A stretch of DNA of 64,000 bases, taken from Membranipora membranacea. Its lineage: Eukaryota; Bryozoa; Gymnolaemata; Cheilostomatida; Membraniporidae. The notes under the pieces were generated by a model. The model ran no database searches. It was given only the letters and a program-made list of their open reading frames with translations, and was not told the DNA's origin. Numbering within the stretch: position 1 is the first letter of the stretch; each line of letters opens with the position of its first letter. Shown here one piece after another: positions 46,601 to 58,030 of the stretch. Made by a program: the position numbers and the translations under genes. Location: assembly GCA_914767715.1 (NCBI GenBank), contig OU612066.1, positions 14,637,001-14,701,000 on the forward strand, in the 5' to 3' direction.

Positions 46601-49152
46601 TTGATTTTTCTACATGAATAAAGACATAAATTGATCCATCAAATGATACAGTTAACATTTATACCCACCACAGTGCAGTTTTATGACATTGACCAATAAG
46701 TTTTATCTCCATCTGTTTGTTCTTCAGGTAACTTGCCGCTCGACCATGATGTGTACTACGGATTTACTCGATTCGCCGTGGAGCTCAATGAGCTAAGGGA
46801 GGAGGAATCCGCCTACCTGCCGATTACAGACACCAGATTCAGGCCTGATCAAAGGTATACTTACTTATGATGTAATAAAATTAGAATGTTTAATAATTTT
46901 ATAATCAATTGATGTATTGGGATGGTGTTTAATCAATCTTAAAAAATTATTAAGATTGATTTTGGCACGTGATGAATAGCTTCACTGTTATGGTATTTTG
47001 ATTACGTTTGTTTGATGTTTGCCCGTTGTATTTAAAAAAAATTGGGTCAGTGTCCATCTTTGTCAGTGATGAAAACAACATGGCCAAAACTTTGCTAGGT
47101 CAGCACCTTCAACGATGACAAATATGTATCTCTGGCATTGCAGTATGAGCTTGAAAGCTCACTTTCTGACCAACTCAGATTTCTAAATTATTCAAAAATA
47201 GTCAACTTTCCAAATAGTCAATAAGGCAGTGGAAGGCTCTGACCTACAATGCAACTTCTATGCCTTTAGTCTGCTAACCAGCAGTTTGAAAACCAACCAA
47301 TATCTATGTATTTTTAAATTTTGAGATACCTATATGCGAGCAATATTTGACCAAGTTGTATACACAGCGTGCTCAAATATTGCAACCACAAAGTAAGCTA
47401 GATAGAGATCAAAACATGACAAAGTGATAATATAGTGGCCTCGTCACCTGAGTCAGCAGATAATAAAATGCTTTGTAAGGATTATAGTTGTGAGGAACGT
47501 TTATCGTTTGTCAGCCAGCGTGTTACACTTATGTGTTACACTTCTCTCAGTGTATTAAATTAGCTCTCTAGATAAAAGCTACAGCGTAAATTGTCAAATG
47601 AGAATGTTTACTGTCAAAAGATGTTGCGCTAGCGTGACAGTGAAACTCTTTATTAAGCAACTCTAAATTGTGGAGAACCGATTACTTGGAACTAAGGCTA
47701 TGAGCATAATAGATATGAATGTAACACTCAAAGTTGCTCACTACTTTGAGTATTGCAGTCACATCTTCATCATAGTCATATATTGATATTCTAGGTAATA
47801 TATATAGAAAATATTACATTCATATATACATTCATACAGATTTCTTTTTAAACTGTTTGCATCACCAAATGAATGATGATTCCACTGATGATTTCGATGA
47901 ACTGAAATAACATCTTTTGACAACAACTTCTCTTTGTTCATGTATGCTACTCAAAAGATTACCGATGACTTTCCTGCTTAAAGCTTTCTACTTTGTTTTC
48001 TCCGAAATATGTTCGAAATTTTTTTTTAAATGATTGTGCAGTCAAAATCTTATACATCTGATTGGTCAATCCTTCCATCGATAGGTTACTAGAAGAGGGT
48101 CAAATAGAAAAAGCCGAATCTGAAAAACACAGAGTGGAAAGGATTCAGAGAGAAGCAAGAAAACAAAGAGAGAACTCGCACACCGAGTATCATCCTCGCT
48201 GGTTCAAGTGAGTATTCAAATTATCGCAAACAAACTTGAAGTGCCATTGGAATATGATGGTTATTACATTAGCTTTAGTAGCGCCTCCCTGTATTTGGTA
48301 TCATATTGAAGGTCTCAGTCTAATTAAGAGCACTGTGGGAACCTACTGGAAAGAAAATTCTTCTCAACCACTAAAGTTGTCCCCTCTTTATAGCTTAATT
48401 GGATATAAGTATGAATCAAAAGCTCAAACTTCAGAACATGGTTCCCTGAAGTTAGGGAAATTTTAAAAAAAGAAGTTTATTAGCATGTGATTCTCCATTT
48501 TTTTTATCCCAGCAAATGTGAGACACCCATAAGTGCTGCTATAGCTTTGATGCGATAATCTTCTTTAATCTGACAGTGTTAATACCTCATGCTGAAGTAT
48601 AAATTGTTGTATGCATTGGTGTATGCACTGTTTGTTGTATGCACCAGTATGTCTACACAAGTATATGCACTGATGTGTATACACTGGTGTATGCACTGAC
48701 ATGATATACTGATGCATATACACTGTTGTATACTATGATGTGTATACATGTTATCCGTACTTTGTTGACCCCTCTTTGTACAATGCAGTCGGTTTGCATT
48801 ATGGAACATGTTGGAGATCATGAGTTGTTGCTGAAAATAAACTCATTATTATTATTGTAATTTGCGTTGGTAAATAATATCATTGCCGCAATAGTTGAGG
48901 GTGCATGCCCTGATTAGATCACAATTATTAACACCCAGAGTACGACCACTGACGGCGTCAATATTTCCCAAACCTCAGCCTTCTATCCATGCAGTGGTCT
49001 AACACATAGCTAATTTCAAAATTGTAAGTGATGATGATCCATTTCACAGGTCGGTCAAAGGTGCAGAGCAGTTTATATTCACCGAAGACTATTGGAAGTG
49101 TAAGAGGGATCCCGGGTTCGATAAAGTTCCAGATGTTCCGAAACTATGGTGA
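28653..49152 (+). CDS. OSBPL3/6/7: Oxysterol-binding protein-related protein, ORP3/6/7 group (complete, 21 coding exons)
   Basis: Exons: 28653-28889, 29446-29499, 31222-31335, 32593-32794, 33412-33543, 34422-34513, 35335-35442, 35901-36063, 36726-36874, 37429-37584, 38297-38500, 39513-39582, 40321-40332, 40839-41023, 41562-41774, 42701-42843, 44234-44369, 44769-44925, 46728-46854, 48085-48207 and 49050-49152. In-frame total is 959 aa (human ORP6 about 934). ORPs exchange sterol or phospholipid at ER contact sites. An N-terminal PH domain (about 61-161, [10 protein letters not shown]...WHRRYFVID) is followed by a Ser-rich middle with a FFAT-like VAP-binding site (about 506-513, EMFYDASD). The lipid-binding ORD fills about 590-959 and carries the fingerprint EQVSHHPP at 696-703, plus [12 protein letters not shown]. 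The protein ends [11 protein letters not shown]. The ATG at 28653 overlaps a possible acceptor (TTTCCAG|CC at 28674), so the first exon could be internal; Met17 (28701) is another start. The exon 11 acceptor is the least certain. Confidence 0.92.
31083..31150. repeat. 54-bp compound palindromic insert with imperfect 7-bp duplication, ORP intron 2
   Basis: The element at 31090-31143 starts CAGGGAGTTTGG and ends CTCCCTT. It contains an internal CTCCCTG and a CCAAACTC block complementary to its start. Flanks are AGTACAG and AGTGCAG, one mismatch. The start matches the 51074 copy for 12 bases, so the two share ancestry. Confidence 0.55.
31459..31496. repeat. 24-bp palindrome with imperfect 7-bp duplication, ORP intron 3
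   Basis: CAAGGAGTTG (31466-31475), loop GAGT, CAACTCCTTG (31480-31489): exact 10-bp arms. Flanking 7-mers CTTAGAA and CTTTGAA differ at one base. Confidence 0.7.
34631..34688. repeat. AAGTC-based short tandem repeat, ORP intron 6
   Basis: GTCAA and AAAGTC units alternate for about 57 bp (GTCAAGTCAAAAGTCAAGTC and onward), decaying at the right end. No function is implied. Confidence 0.6.
36431..36547. repeat. TGTTGCTAAT minisatellite, ORP intron 8
   Basis: About six imperfect copies of a unit built on ATGTTGCTAATTTTAT, with spacing of roughly 14-25 bp. The tract is AT-rich and lies 180 bp before exon 9. Confidence 0.65.
39780..39824. mobile_element. MITE-like inverted repeat, TAGCCTG family copy 2
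   Basis: TTAGCCTG/CAGGCTAA termini and TGACAAGC/GCTTGTCA inner arms close on a 7-base loop, about 45 bp in total. It has the same outer and inner arms as 14167-14251 but lacks that copy's C-rich centre. It lies in ORP intron 12. Confidence 0.6.
42954..43051. mobile_element. 80-bp foldback element with 9-bp target duplication, ORP intron 16
   Basis: The element 42963-43042 begins TAGCCCTGTTTACACGGCC and ends with the near-complement. Arms of about 36 bp with few mismatches leave a tiny loop, so the whole insert folds into one hairpin. Exact 9-bp repeats ATGCAGCTT flank it at 42954-42962 and 43043-43051. Nine-base duplications are typical of Mutator-like transposons, so a MULE-mobilised MITE is the likeliest reading. 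Confidence 0.85.
44589..44623. repeat. 35-bp near-perfect palindrome, ORP intron 17
   Basis: CCCTCGGTGTA (44589-44599) and TACACCGAGGG (44613-44623) are exact complements. The spacer is itself nearly palindromic (ATAAC.GTTAT). No flanking duplication, and its ends differ from the CAGGGAG family. Confidence 0.65.
44672..44788 (+). repeat. Tandem duplication of a 3' splice site and start of ORP exon 18
   Basis: Two copies with a 60-61 bp period (44672-44727 and 44732-44788) each contain a pyrimidine-containing tract, TTTCCAG and then GCAAGTTACTGGTCTAATAA. Only the second continues into the conserved ORD codons. If the upstream acceptor (exon start 44708) were used, the frame would stop at a TAA inside the second copy. 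Confidence 0.85.
45551..45648. mobile_element. Possible diverged relative of the 15270 MITE, ORP intron 18
   Basis: Read on the minus strand it starts TAGAACAACTTTGTTCC and shares an ATACAACTTTTGCA block with the element at 15270-15396. A GTTCTA lies at the other end. The interior is GC-richer than its surroundings (GGTCCGGTGGCGG). Similarity is partial. Confidence 0.35.
46409..46424. repeat. 16-nt poly-G run, ORP intron 18
   Basis: Sixteen consecutive G on the + strand, the longest homopolymer of G or C in the window. The RNA could form a quadruplex; equally it could be slippage or an assembly-length error. Confidence 0.7.
48278..48380. repeat. Dispersed repeat copy 1 (ORP intron 20)
   Basis: Shares the stretch from GCCTCCC through TTGGTATCA, TTGAAGGTCTCAGTCTAATT and CTCAACCACTAAAGTTG with 50291-50434, same orientation. 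It has an internal deletion of about 40 bp relative to that copy. Confidence 0.7.
48600..48745. repeat. TGTATGCACTG-type minisatellite, ORP intron 20
   Basis: About ten degenerate units built from TGTATGCACTG or TGTATACACTG follow one another over 145 bp. Alternating purine/pyrimidine content is high. Confidence 0.65.
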
Positions 49153-49525
49153 AGGAAACTTATTAGGTAATATTAGTTCTAACATAGCTCACGGTGCATG
49201 CATTCGTTCAATATAGCAATATTTTTGTAGTTTTTGGTGCTTTTATTTTATTACTATGTCTGAAATGTTCGGAGCTAAGAACCTACGATAGGAAAAGATA
49301 AGCTGGTTTTTGACCCTTTTTCGTCATGCAAACTCACAACTAGGGAGATATTTTATTGTCCCTATCAATGCACAAGTTCATTGCTCAGTGCTTGCAATGT
49401 TAAGTATATCTATATATCACTTTTATTATTTTGCTGAAAGGTAATTTTTGTTCAGTATTTCATCCCCAACGATTGTATGAGGACACGCAAACCTCATTGC
49501 GTTAGGAGTTTTTATTGTGTTGGAT

Positions 49526-49531
49526 AATAAA
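49526..49531 (+). other. Candidate ORP poly(A) signal
   Basis: AATAAA 374 nt after the ORP stop codon at 49150-49152, the first canonical hexamer downstream. Confidence 0.35.
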
Positions 49532-50290
49532 CTGAAATTTGCTGTTAGACCCATTTGAATTTAATTTGAGTAGCTGTGATGCTAGATGATATCCACACAT
49601 TCCAATCCTCGTTGCTTTAAGATTTAGGCCTGTTACAGCTTTTCTCAAAAGAGACTCTGGTTATCTCAAGTTGGAGATCTGCCTCGATCTATTATTTGCT
49701 ATTGTTAATTTTTTTGGTTAGCTTTTCGACTTTCACTGTTTTTGTTTTTCAAAATCTTGTTATTCTTGAAATGTGATATATTTTTGGAGTATGCAAAAGG
49801 TTTTTCACTCTTTTTTTCATGACGGCATGCAAACACTGATTTATAGCAGTCATTCATGCGACAAAGTTTAGATAAACTGCCATTCAATCCTGCAATTCAA
49901 CATTAAAGAATTAGATTTTATTAGCGCATTGCTAATTGTTTTAATTATTTTTCTTTTTTTAAAGTAGGATGACCATCACAGATGTCACTGTTACTTTAAT
50001 TCCACAAACGTTAATTGCCCTGTTTCATTGTGATGCAAAACCCAAGGTCTTACTAAGAACGATTCATTTCTTTGCGATGAATAGCACTCCCTAGCACCAC
50101 ATTACACCCAAATTCATTTTTGTGTAAAGAGGAGTAGTGTAGAGTGCTACAGTGTTTTTGAATATCTTTTTTGGTTTATTTTATTACATAACGTTAGAGA
50201 ATTTATATAGCTGAGATTTGTTTGTGTCTTGATTGAATACACGAATGATTGAAAATCTGAATATAAAACCTGTTGTCGTTTTACTATAGT

Positions 50291-50434
50291 TGTAGTGCCT
50301 CCCCTCATTTGGTATCACCTTGAAGGTCTCAGTCTAATTGAGTGCACTATGGTGACCTTTTAAATGACCTCTGAAGACAGTTGAAACTATTAGCGTTTAC
50401 TAGAGAGAAAATTATGCTCAACCACTAAAGTTGT
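50291..50434. repeat. Dispersed repeat copy 2 (intergenic)
   Basis: The longer version of the repeat at 48278-48380, about 2 kb away in direct orientation. The shared left 60 bp is about 80 percent identical by eye. No terminal inverted repeats or coding capacity were seen. Confidence 0.7.
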
Positions 50435-51066
50435 AGGTTAAAGCTCTAAGAGATATAAATATGCATAAAATGTTCCAATTTTAGATTGTTGTACTTTGAA
50501 CATGGAGAAAATCTTTGAAAAATAGGATTATAAGCACTTTATTCGCCATAATATTTTACCTAAGCGGATATCACAGACCCACAAGCAGTACTATGGCTAA
50601 CGGAGTTATCCTGTCATTAGATACAGTGTAAACACCAGGCCCTTATTGGTTAAAACTTACTATGCTAACTAACTAGTTTACCTTTGAGTAACGTACACTG
50701 AAATCGACCTTAGACCTTTGGCGTCACCCCGCCCCGAACCATGGAGGCTATATGAAATGGGATATGAACGATTAAAACGGTAATTAACTGAAAAGGTCTG
50801 CATCTTAATCTTGTTATCACTAAATGCAGATTCTCCAAAGTAGGACCCAAACCAAAACTTTAATATACTCGAACGAGATTTTACCTTAAATTCTGGCTTC
50901 CATGCATGAAAAGATTTTACTTGAGTGTTAGGAAAGAGAATATCATGTGCCTTGTTACGTAAAGTGTTTTCATTCTATCATTATTTCATCATAACACCGA
51001 TCCTTACACCACATATGTGATTAACCCTTAGTGTTATGACAGAGTAACATAAATCCTTACCATGTG

Positions 51067-51111
51067 GTGTTATCAGGGAGTTTGGAACATGTCCCAAACT
51101 CCCTGTGATAT
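51067..51111. repeat. 31-bp palindrome with imperfect 7-bp duplication
   Basis: Arms CAGGGAGTTTGG and CCAAACTCCCT enclose a short centre that reads ACATGTC. Flanks GTGTTAT (51067-51073) and GTGATAT (51105-51111) differ at one base, if the element's last G has been lost. Confidence 0.65.
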
Positions 51112-52208
51112 CCTGAGGATTTGCTGTAAATGTGAGGCATTAACGGAAAACCGTGCAATTAACTGAGATGCCAGGAATCTAATTTTGGTAATTCAGCGTT
51201 AAAATTGATGCTACTCAAAGCATAAATAATTTAAATGTCGATTAGCCTTTGGTTACAGTTAACAGTACATACGTTATATTAATCAGACATCTGATCATGC
51301 AGTACTATTTAAGTTTCCTTTCAGTGTTTGGGTTTTACTGCAAGTGTTTGCATTATATAGTATATACAGTTACAAGTGAAACCCTAATATCAGAGTGTGT
51401 TATACAAATGGAGGCAATTAACTAACTGGCCCAATTTATATCAGAAATAGGCTGTTTATCTCAACTGCGTAACTTTCAGAATTACTGATTGTATTACGGA
51501 AATTGTTGCATACAACGGTGAAAGGGTTGCCAAATTACTGACATAATATTGGCTTTGGTTTGGTACTTGTATCATCAGCATCTAACGTCCACATACATTC
51601 TGATAAGGGAACAGCTATGGTCATATCGCCAGCATAGATATGTCGTTTTACCCATAACTCCAACGTTACGATCTGTTATGCTACCAGGCTTATCAAACGA
51701 CATTAACACCCCCTCAGTTCAGATTTATGGTTAATTTTAGATCATACTACTGGTATAATAAAGTTGTGTGACAATTTGTGTATTTGGCATTTTTAATTGA
51801 GTTAACAAGGAAAATTTATGCAGGTGTCCCTAAACCATAAAGATATATTTTTATTGCATCAACAGATATGTGTAAGAAGTCAAAGACACCCAAAATGATT
51901 TACTGAATGGTGTATTTGTATTACTGTCAAACTGCCGAGTATGTCAAAATTCAAATTGAATCTATTACAGTGACAATCTTCGTTTCGACATTGGTTGTGG
52001 AAGCAACATTGCAATGTTTGCAACAAATTAAAAATTAATATTCTTCAATCCCACAATGCAATAGAAGCATCTACTGAAAACTCCAGTAAAAGATCATCAA
52101 GGGCTAATACTATCAACAAGCAAATTGATAAATACCATAAACATATAGATACTTTATTCATGATGAAAATGATATAGATGCCAATAAAGTCATAAAAAAA
52201 TTAATTTC

Positions 52209-52214
52209 TTTATT
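52209..52214 (-). other. Candidate GPCR poly(A) signal
   Basis: AATAAA on the minus strand, 17 nt beyond the GPCR stop codon; a second lies at 52153-52158. The distal one leaves a more usual 3' untranslated length. Confidence 0.35.
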
Positions 52215-52230
52215 TATATGTTTATGATAG

Positions 52231-55200
52231 TTACAAACCTGAAACGTTATGAGTAATAGATGTGTCTGGTCCAGTATCATATGTGCTGATGAGAAGATGA
52301 CTTTTTCTAGGAGGCATCGGACTCACAGAGTCAGCAGTTACTACCTGATTGTATGCAATAACACCTTCACGGTTTAATTCTCTGTGGGAAGGAGAGGAAT
52401 GTTTGGACGATTGTTTGCAAGACCTCTTCTTTACGCTGGCCGATAACTTTTTGTTAAAAGTTTTCATGCAGCCACACATGGCTTGCAGTTCTCGTCGGAA
52501 CCGCCTACCAGTTAAACAGTAGAGGAAAAAGTTTATGGAATGATTTACATAAACTATTGCAGTCATTATGGCATCTGCCAGTTCGAGCTTTGCCAGTCTT
52601 TCTGGTGTTGGCCTATGTTGATAAAGAATAACTGATTGAAACATAGTAAATATCAATATCGGTACGGTGACAAATAGAAAATAAAATGTCACGCTGACGA
52701 GCATTCTAGTCATGGAGTTTGTCTGCTGTGTTATCCCCGTCTTAGAAAGTTCACTGCCACCACGAGACAGGGCACTGTCGTTCCGTAGAGATCGTAGTTT
52801 ACGAATGATTAATATGTTGAAAATCAGCATCGTGGTGAAAGGAATGGCGCAGTACCAAGCCATTGACAGCCATCCCTGGTGATGCGCCCAGAAAAAATGA
52901 GCCTTTTTTGAAGTATACCCACAATGCAACGGCAGTTCCTCATTTGTATCAGCATCAATTATCTTTTGGAAGTGGTCCCCTCTTGTCCAGAATACTTGGA
53001 TATTAAATATAGTCTGCACCAAGACAAGAGCCGCTAGAATCTTCAAGGCTGCCCCCCTTGTTTTTATTTTTCGGTGCTTGGTAGGTAAGCAGACCGCGAC
53101 GAATCTCTCGATTGTCACAATGCCAAGAATCCAAGCTGACATGTCCATGCTGAAATACAAGATGAAGCGATGCAGTTTACATGATGCTCCAGAAAGCTGT
53201 CTGACATCGATCTGAAATAGAAATATTTTATTTATAGTCATGGATACTTTTCTAAAGCACCAACAAGGAGCTGGATAATCTCTTCTGTCATTCAATGAGC
53301 TAATCTAATAATTACGTGTAATCAACCCTGTGAACATGGTATTATCACTTTGAAACAATGTAACTCAGTTAAGTTATAGATATATTTGATAAGAGATGTA
53401 TTATGTCCGAGCGAGCATGTGGACTAGGGATAGGTTGAACAGTTATGGTTTGCTATTTATTCCCCTATATTACACTGTCCAAGTTGAGAAACCATTACAT
53501 AACTTCGGAAACCCCCTTTACATGTGATCCAGGCCATAGCTGTAAACCAAGAGGAATCAGGGTCCGTATTGTCGGTACTGCGATTAACACCCACTTCAGA
53601 AATTAGCTTGTATGTAAATCAGAGTTTATATTATTCTCTATTTTTTACATTGTTCAGTTAGGGGAAATAATAATTTTTATGTCTGAGTCTCGTTTAACCT
53701 CAGCAGTCGGGTAAAGGTCGATAGCAATCTAAACTATTCACAAAAACTCTATACAAAAAGTTGATGGCTTTGCTGAGAGTGAAAATTTTTGTTTCAGGGT
53801 TCATTGCGTCTTTTTTCTTCATATAAGAACAAAACTATTTTGGCCTTGACACTAAAATGAGAAATTAGAGTTGGACATTTTAGGAATGATTACAGCTGAT
53901 CGATGGAAGATGTAATTAGCCAATAAATGACATACACCGTACAGCGTATCATATGTAGTCTGAATACTGTTCAAGACGACTAGATACGATAAGCTTGACA
54001 TGACGGTAGCGCAGATTTTTAATGTAATTTAATAGATAATACAATATATATTATATAGTATAAGATGCGTCCTAAGCGCTTCCAGCAAATACAGAAAACA
54101 AATATGTCAGTATGTGAACTGGTGTCACTTCTATTATATTAACGTAAAATGCCGTGACATTTTGTTTATCCTGGTAGTATATTAGGCTATATGAGCATCT
54201 CAATTAGCACTGGTCAGATCTGTCAATGAAGGGAGTTCATTAGTTCTATGCATCATAATTTACTAACAAAATTGTAAAAGAATGTGCATTTGTAGATTTT
54301 GTAGAGCAAACTAGATTTCCTGATTTCCTGCTTGAATGATAATCTTTGTCATTCGGTGTTGAGTTATTTGAGTGGGTTTATGCAAGAAAGAACAAATACT
54401 ATTGATCATTCATTGTGAGCAGTCTACCTACGCTACTAAGGTTCATCATGAAACTTTACATCTTCTCAGACTTTTCATTTTACAGCCCATAGTCAGTACT
54501 GATGAAATCAGGGTGGGTGGGATATACCCTCCCTCTCTCCCTGATAAAATAGTGTGACTGAGTGACAGAGAAAGTTTTCCAGGTTGCCTCCCCATGGACT
54601 TTGAAACTAACAACAAATGTGATTACTTTACAAGTTCAGACTACAATTTTGAATAGCAGCCAGCACATTAAAGTGGTGCTGCTGAATAATTAATTATATG
54701 AGTTGATATCTGATCAAGGTTTTAATACCCCTCAGAGACCAAGAATCAATGACTTATGTTTCCAGATGTCAACAAGGTTGATCCTAGCTCAGGCCAGTTG
54801 TGTACTCAACAGAGAAAGTTATCATGCTAAGAACAACATCGAGTAAGCTCGAAAGTGGTTAGCTGTTAGGTAAATACAAGAGAGATCTTGACCTTGAAAT
54901 GACCACTTGGCTTGCATCCCACACAAAGATTCAATTAACACTCAGATCACTTAAAATAGTCAAATCTAATCACAATCAAATTATATCACTGCCTAGAGAG
55001 GCTTAGAAAAAACACACATGACCCTCTCGTTACAACAGGGTTAATCAGATATCTTAATCATCTGGTACATGTTTACAACCCAACTCAAATTAATACAACG
55101 GCAAATATCATGTTTTATATGATGGTAGCTTATCTGTATAACAACACTGACCAACTTTTACCTGAGATACCATGATAAGCCATGTATCATAATGAGGCAA

Positions 55201-55991
55201 AAAGGTGATTGAATCAAGTGATTTGGGATATAAAAACTTGAGCTTTAATAAAAGAAATCATACAAATGCGCATATTACGACTTGCTTTTGCTTCGCTTGA
55301 ATGTTGGGCAGGGAATGAGAGACGCAATACCTCCTTTTTGTAACGCCATTTGATGGCATAGTTTTGTCAATGATACCCAAATGAAACAAGTCCATTGGTT
55401 TTGTAAGTCTATGAAGTGCTAAAAGTTACTACTGAGGTAAGCGGTACCTAGATCACGCATGATCCAATTTGCCTGCAAGGGTTTGAGCCGCCGCTGGCTC
55501 ACCTGTAGAAAGGGAATGACCGAATTGTGGGCAAATTGGATCAAACATGTTCTAAGCGGTACCCAGCAAGGGCATGAAGAACAAGGAAGGATGATGGTAA
55601 TCCTGTACCAGGAGAATACTAAATTAGAGGAAGAACTTACGTCAAAAGCTTTGAGAATAAAATGTCGAGAGAGTCCTGTTAATGTAGCAGTCATATCCAT
55701 TACACTGAGAGCTGATATGAATGTAGCTGTGGCAGTGATCCGAAGTTTGGGCCTAGCCATGACGCAAAGTGTAGTTACATTTCCAGCGATAGACAGCGCT
55801 ATGAGAAGCGGACAGGCAACTAATAATATCCAGCGCTCTGCTTGACATGCTATCCCAGCATTATCGAGATCACACTCCATCAACTCAGGCGGATAAGCAT
55901 CATCCTCGAGCCCAATCACAGAACTGAATCGATCTCTCTGAATTTCAAAGGTTTTGTTCTTTGAAGAGGATCCTCTTAGCAATACTTCCAT
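52231..55991 (-). CDS. Class A (rhodopsin-like) GPCR, orphan, probably peptide-type (443 aa, 2 exons)
   Basis: Exon 1 is 55641-55991, ending GAC|GTAAGT; exon 2 is 52231-53211, beginning TTTCAG|ATC. Both are phase 0 around a 2.4-kb intron. Seven membrane segments are visible. TM1 carries GN at 70-71 and TM2 LSVMD with Asp99. TM3 follows the conserved Cys128 and ends ERF at 152-154 (E/DRY variant). The extracellular-loop-2 cysteine is Cys214, and TM5 has Pro241. TM6 has a proline (Pro301) but lacks the CWxP core, and the TM4 tryptophan is also absent. TM7 ends NHSINFFLYCLTGRRFRREL, with NFFLY in place of NPxxY. That N.SINFxLYCLTG.RFRREL style is common in invertebrate peptide-receptor relatives. 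The N-terminus is about 50 residues with one N-glycosylation site (NKT, 12-14). The tail has about 90 residues with a CGC pair for palmitoylation. The ligand is unknown. Confidence 0.88.
54502..54550. repeat. 35-bp imperfect palindrome with imperfect 7-bp duplication, GPCR intron
   Basis: The element 54509-54543 begins CAGGGTGGGTGGG and ends CTCCCTG, with the centre GGGATATACCC. Flanks ATGAAAT and ATAAAAT differ at one base. It is a diverged member of the CAGGGAG family. Confidence 0.5.
55440..55563. mobile_element. 106-bp MITE with 9-bp target duplication, GPCR intron
   Basis: The element 55449-55554 has 25-bp terminal inverted repeats (21 of 25 match), both starting TAGA and sharing TGATCCAATTTGCC. 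Exact AGCGGTACC repeats flank it at 55440-55448 and 55555-55563. The 9-bp duplication again suggests Mutator-like mobilisation. It lies 86 bp inside the intron from exon 1 of the GPCR. Confidence 0.85.
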
Positions 55992-57504
55992 GTCGTCAGC
56001 AAGTCCCTTGAAAAATGTTCTCAGATGCTAGAATACTTGAATCAACGATTTGCCCCAACTCTCCTTCTGTGTAAAACTTCAACTGCATTAACTTGATAAT
56101 CGATGCTTGTACTCAACAAATGAGTGAGGTTAATCTATGACCTTAAAAAACAAACACAAAATTTGTACACTGCACTTGAGGTTAGCAGCCCTCAAAGCCA
56201 AATGAATAGGATAAGAAGTAATGGTAAAAATAGTTGTTCTTATTGCCCTTATCATAGTTTAATGTTACAAGTTAGTGTTAGCCTGATATCCTGCTGTATG
56301 TAAAGCCTTCAAAGTATGAGACTGTTGTTAATGCGCCCCTAATATAAAAAGTGTTTGATCATAAAGCCGGATGAGAGGGATATATCAGACATTATCCTAT
56401 TACATACAATCAATGCTCACCTGTTAATAACATAGGGTATTTTGTTTGTTATTTTTATCGTTAATTATTCTTTCTCTATTGACATTGAATTTAATAGCGG
56501 TCCTCAGGCAGCTTTTTGTACCAGATTTAGCAAATGAAGCAAGGCCATACCTGAGTAAATAATACTTTTTCATAGAATTTGGTCCCAATCACAAAATCAA
56601 AGATTATCTGGATATTATTCTAACTTTTATTTAAAGCTTTCCAAACTGAAAAATTCTGTATCCTTGATGTAGCTAAACGGATAAATAACGTGATTCTTGA
56701 TATTTGAAACATTAGCACAGACAATAACTCCCTTTATTAGCATCTGCAGCTTAGCCAGACACAACAATTACCAAAATATGTGCATATATTGAGTACACTG
56801 CATAGCTCAGCTCAACATGTGCTATCATTCACTTTTGGGAATATGCCGAATGAAGTTATTGGCTGTTAGGCTGCACAAAGCTGAAGATTAATGCCACACC
56901 TTTTATGTGGAAACTTTTGAAACTTGTAGTCATATTCTCACTAAAAATGGAAGGATAACTCCTTATTTTTCCACTTTTTACAAGCAGAATGCAATTTTTG
57001 TTTACCCACTATGATGCTGATGCCCATCCTATCAATGATTGGATCAAAGACCCACTAATTTGTGTGTTGCTTTTCATCTCTGAACATTAAAGAGGCATCA
57101 TCAAGTAAAATATCTGCCAATATCGTGGCATCAGGAAATTTTATGGTGTCACATGCTCAACCTATTAGTCTGTGACTCTAATATGACGGAAACTTGGTAT
57201 GAATTGACCTACAGTCTGAGCTGAAGTGAGTTCAAAAACATCTATCAGTCAGTCAAACTTCTTTATAATATGCGATTGGACGGCAGTCAGTTACAATGGA
57301 ACAGGTTTGGTGGTTGCTGCGTTTGTTGCATTAGAGAGCCCTTCCAAATACGTTTCTCGATCTATTCTCCACTCAAATTACCATCTAAACAGCATGTTTC
57401 ACTGAGATTTCTGTAGGCTTTACCTGGTTAGCTGGTAATGGTGTTCTAATTAATTATTGTGTTTTGTCGATAGTCACATGCCAATAGCATCTATCGAGGT
57501 AAAG

Positions 57505-58030
57505 ATTGAGAACATAAACTAAGACACACTTTAGTTGGCTGGATATCATAGACTGGATTTGACAGCATTCTTGTAACGGTCAGTGCTACTTAGGTGAAGA
57601 CCTGGACACATAGAGAAACCTTACTATGTAGATCGTTTAGCGTTATTGGTGACACATGCAGTAATATTTAACGCTATCTATGAGAATTTAACATTCACCT
57701 TAACATGAGTCAAACCTGAAACAAGAAAAAGCTAGTAGCGGGTACATTTTCAGTCAGGTCCTTGCACACATTCACACAAGTTGTGAACAGGACTGCTGCA
57801 TGTTTTGCGGACAGCACGATGTCTCTTACAATCAATGTGCTTGGCAATATGCACCCAAGGGAGAAATCCGGGAATTTAGCCCAAGACAGCTTCAACCGGA
57901 ATAGCACATGGAACAACACTGGCCGATGTTTTTCACACCAGGATGAGAAATGGGATTGGGCCCCTGTTATTGGGGCAGCAGGCTTGGCAATATTTTTCAC
58001 ACTCAGTGGTGAATTGAATCCGTTTTAACA
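57505..58030. repeat. Diverged duplication, unit 1
   Basis: Segment 57505-57615 matches 58328-58435 (shared CATAGACTGGA, GTCTGTGCTAC/GTCAGTGCTAC, CCTGGACAC). Segment 57705-58030 matches 58960-59225 (shared ATGCACCCAAG/ATGCATCCAAG, TTTCACAC, GATGAGAA/GACGAGAA). Order and orientation are conserved. It has open frames on both strands but no recognised domain. Confidence 0.6.

Larger units (their letters stand above)
49153..52230. other. Convergent intergenic region, ORP and GPCR 3' ends
   Basis: Contains both 3' untranslated regions. No gene-like open frame was found. It holds dispersed-repeat copy 2 and one flanked palindrome. Confidence 0.5.

Noticed and set aside
57762-58028. 88-codon open frame (+) as a small gene
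   Set aside because: It overlaps an opposite-strand frame of similar length, and the related copy at about 59.0 kb is broken by stops. It is better explained as part of a repeat.
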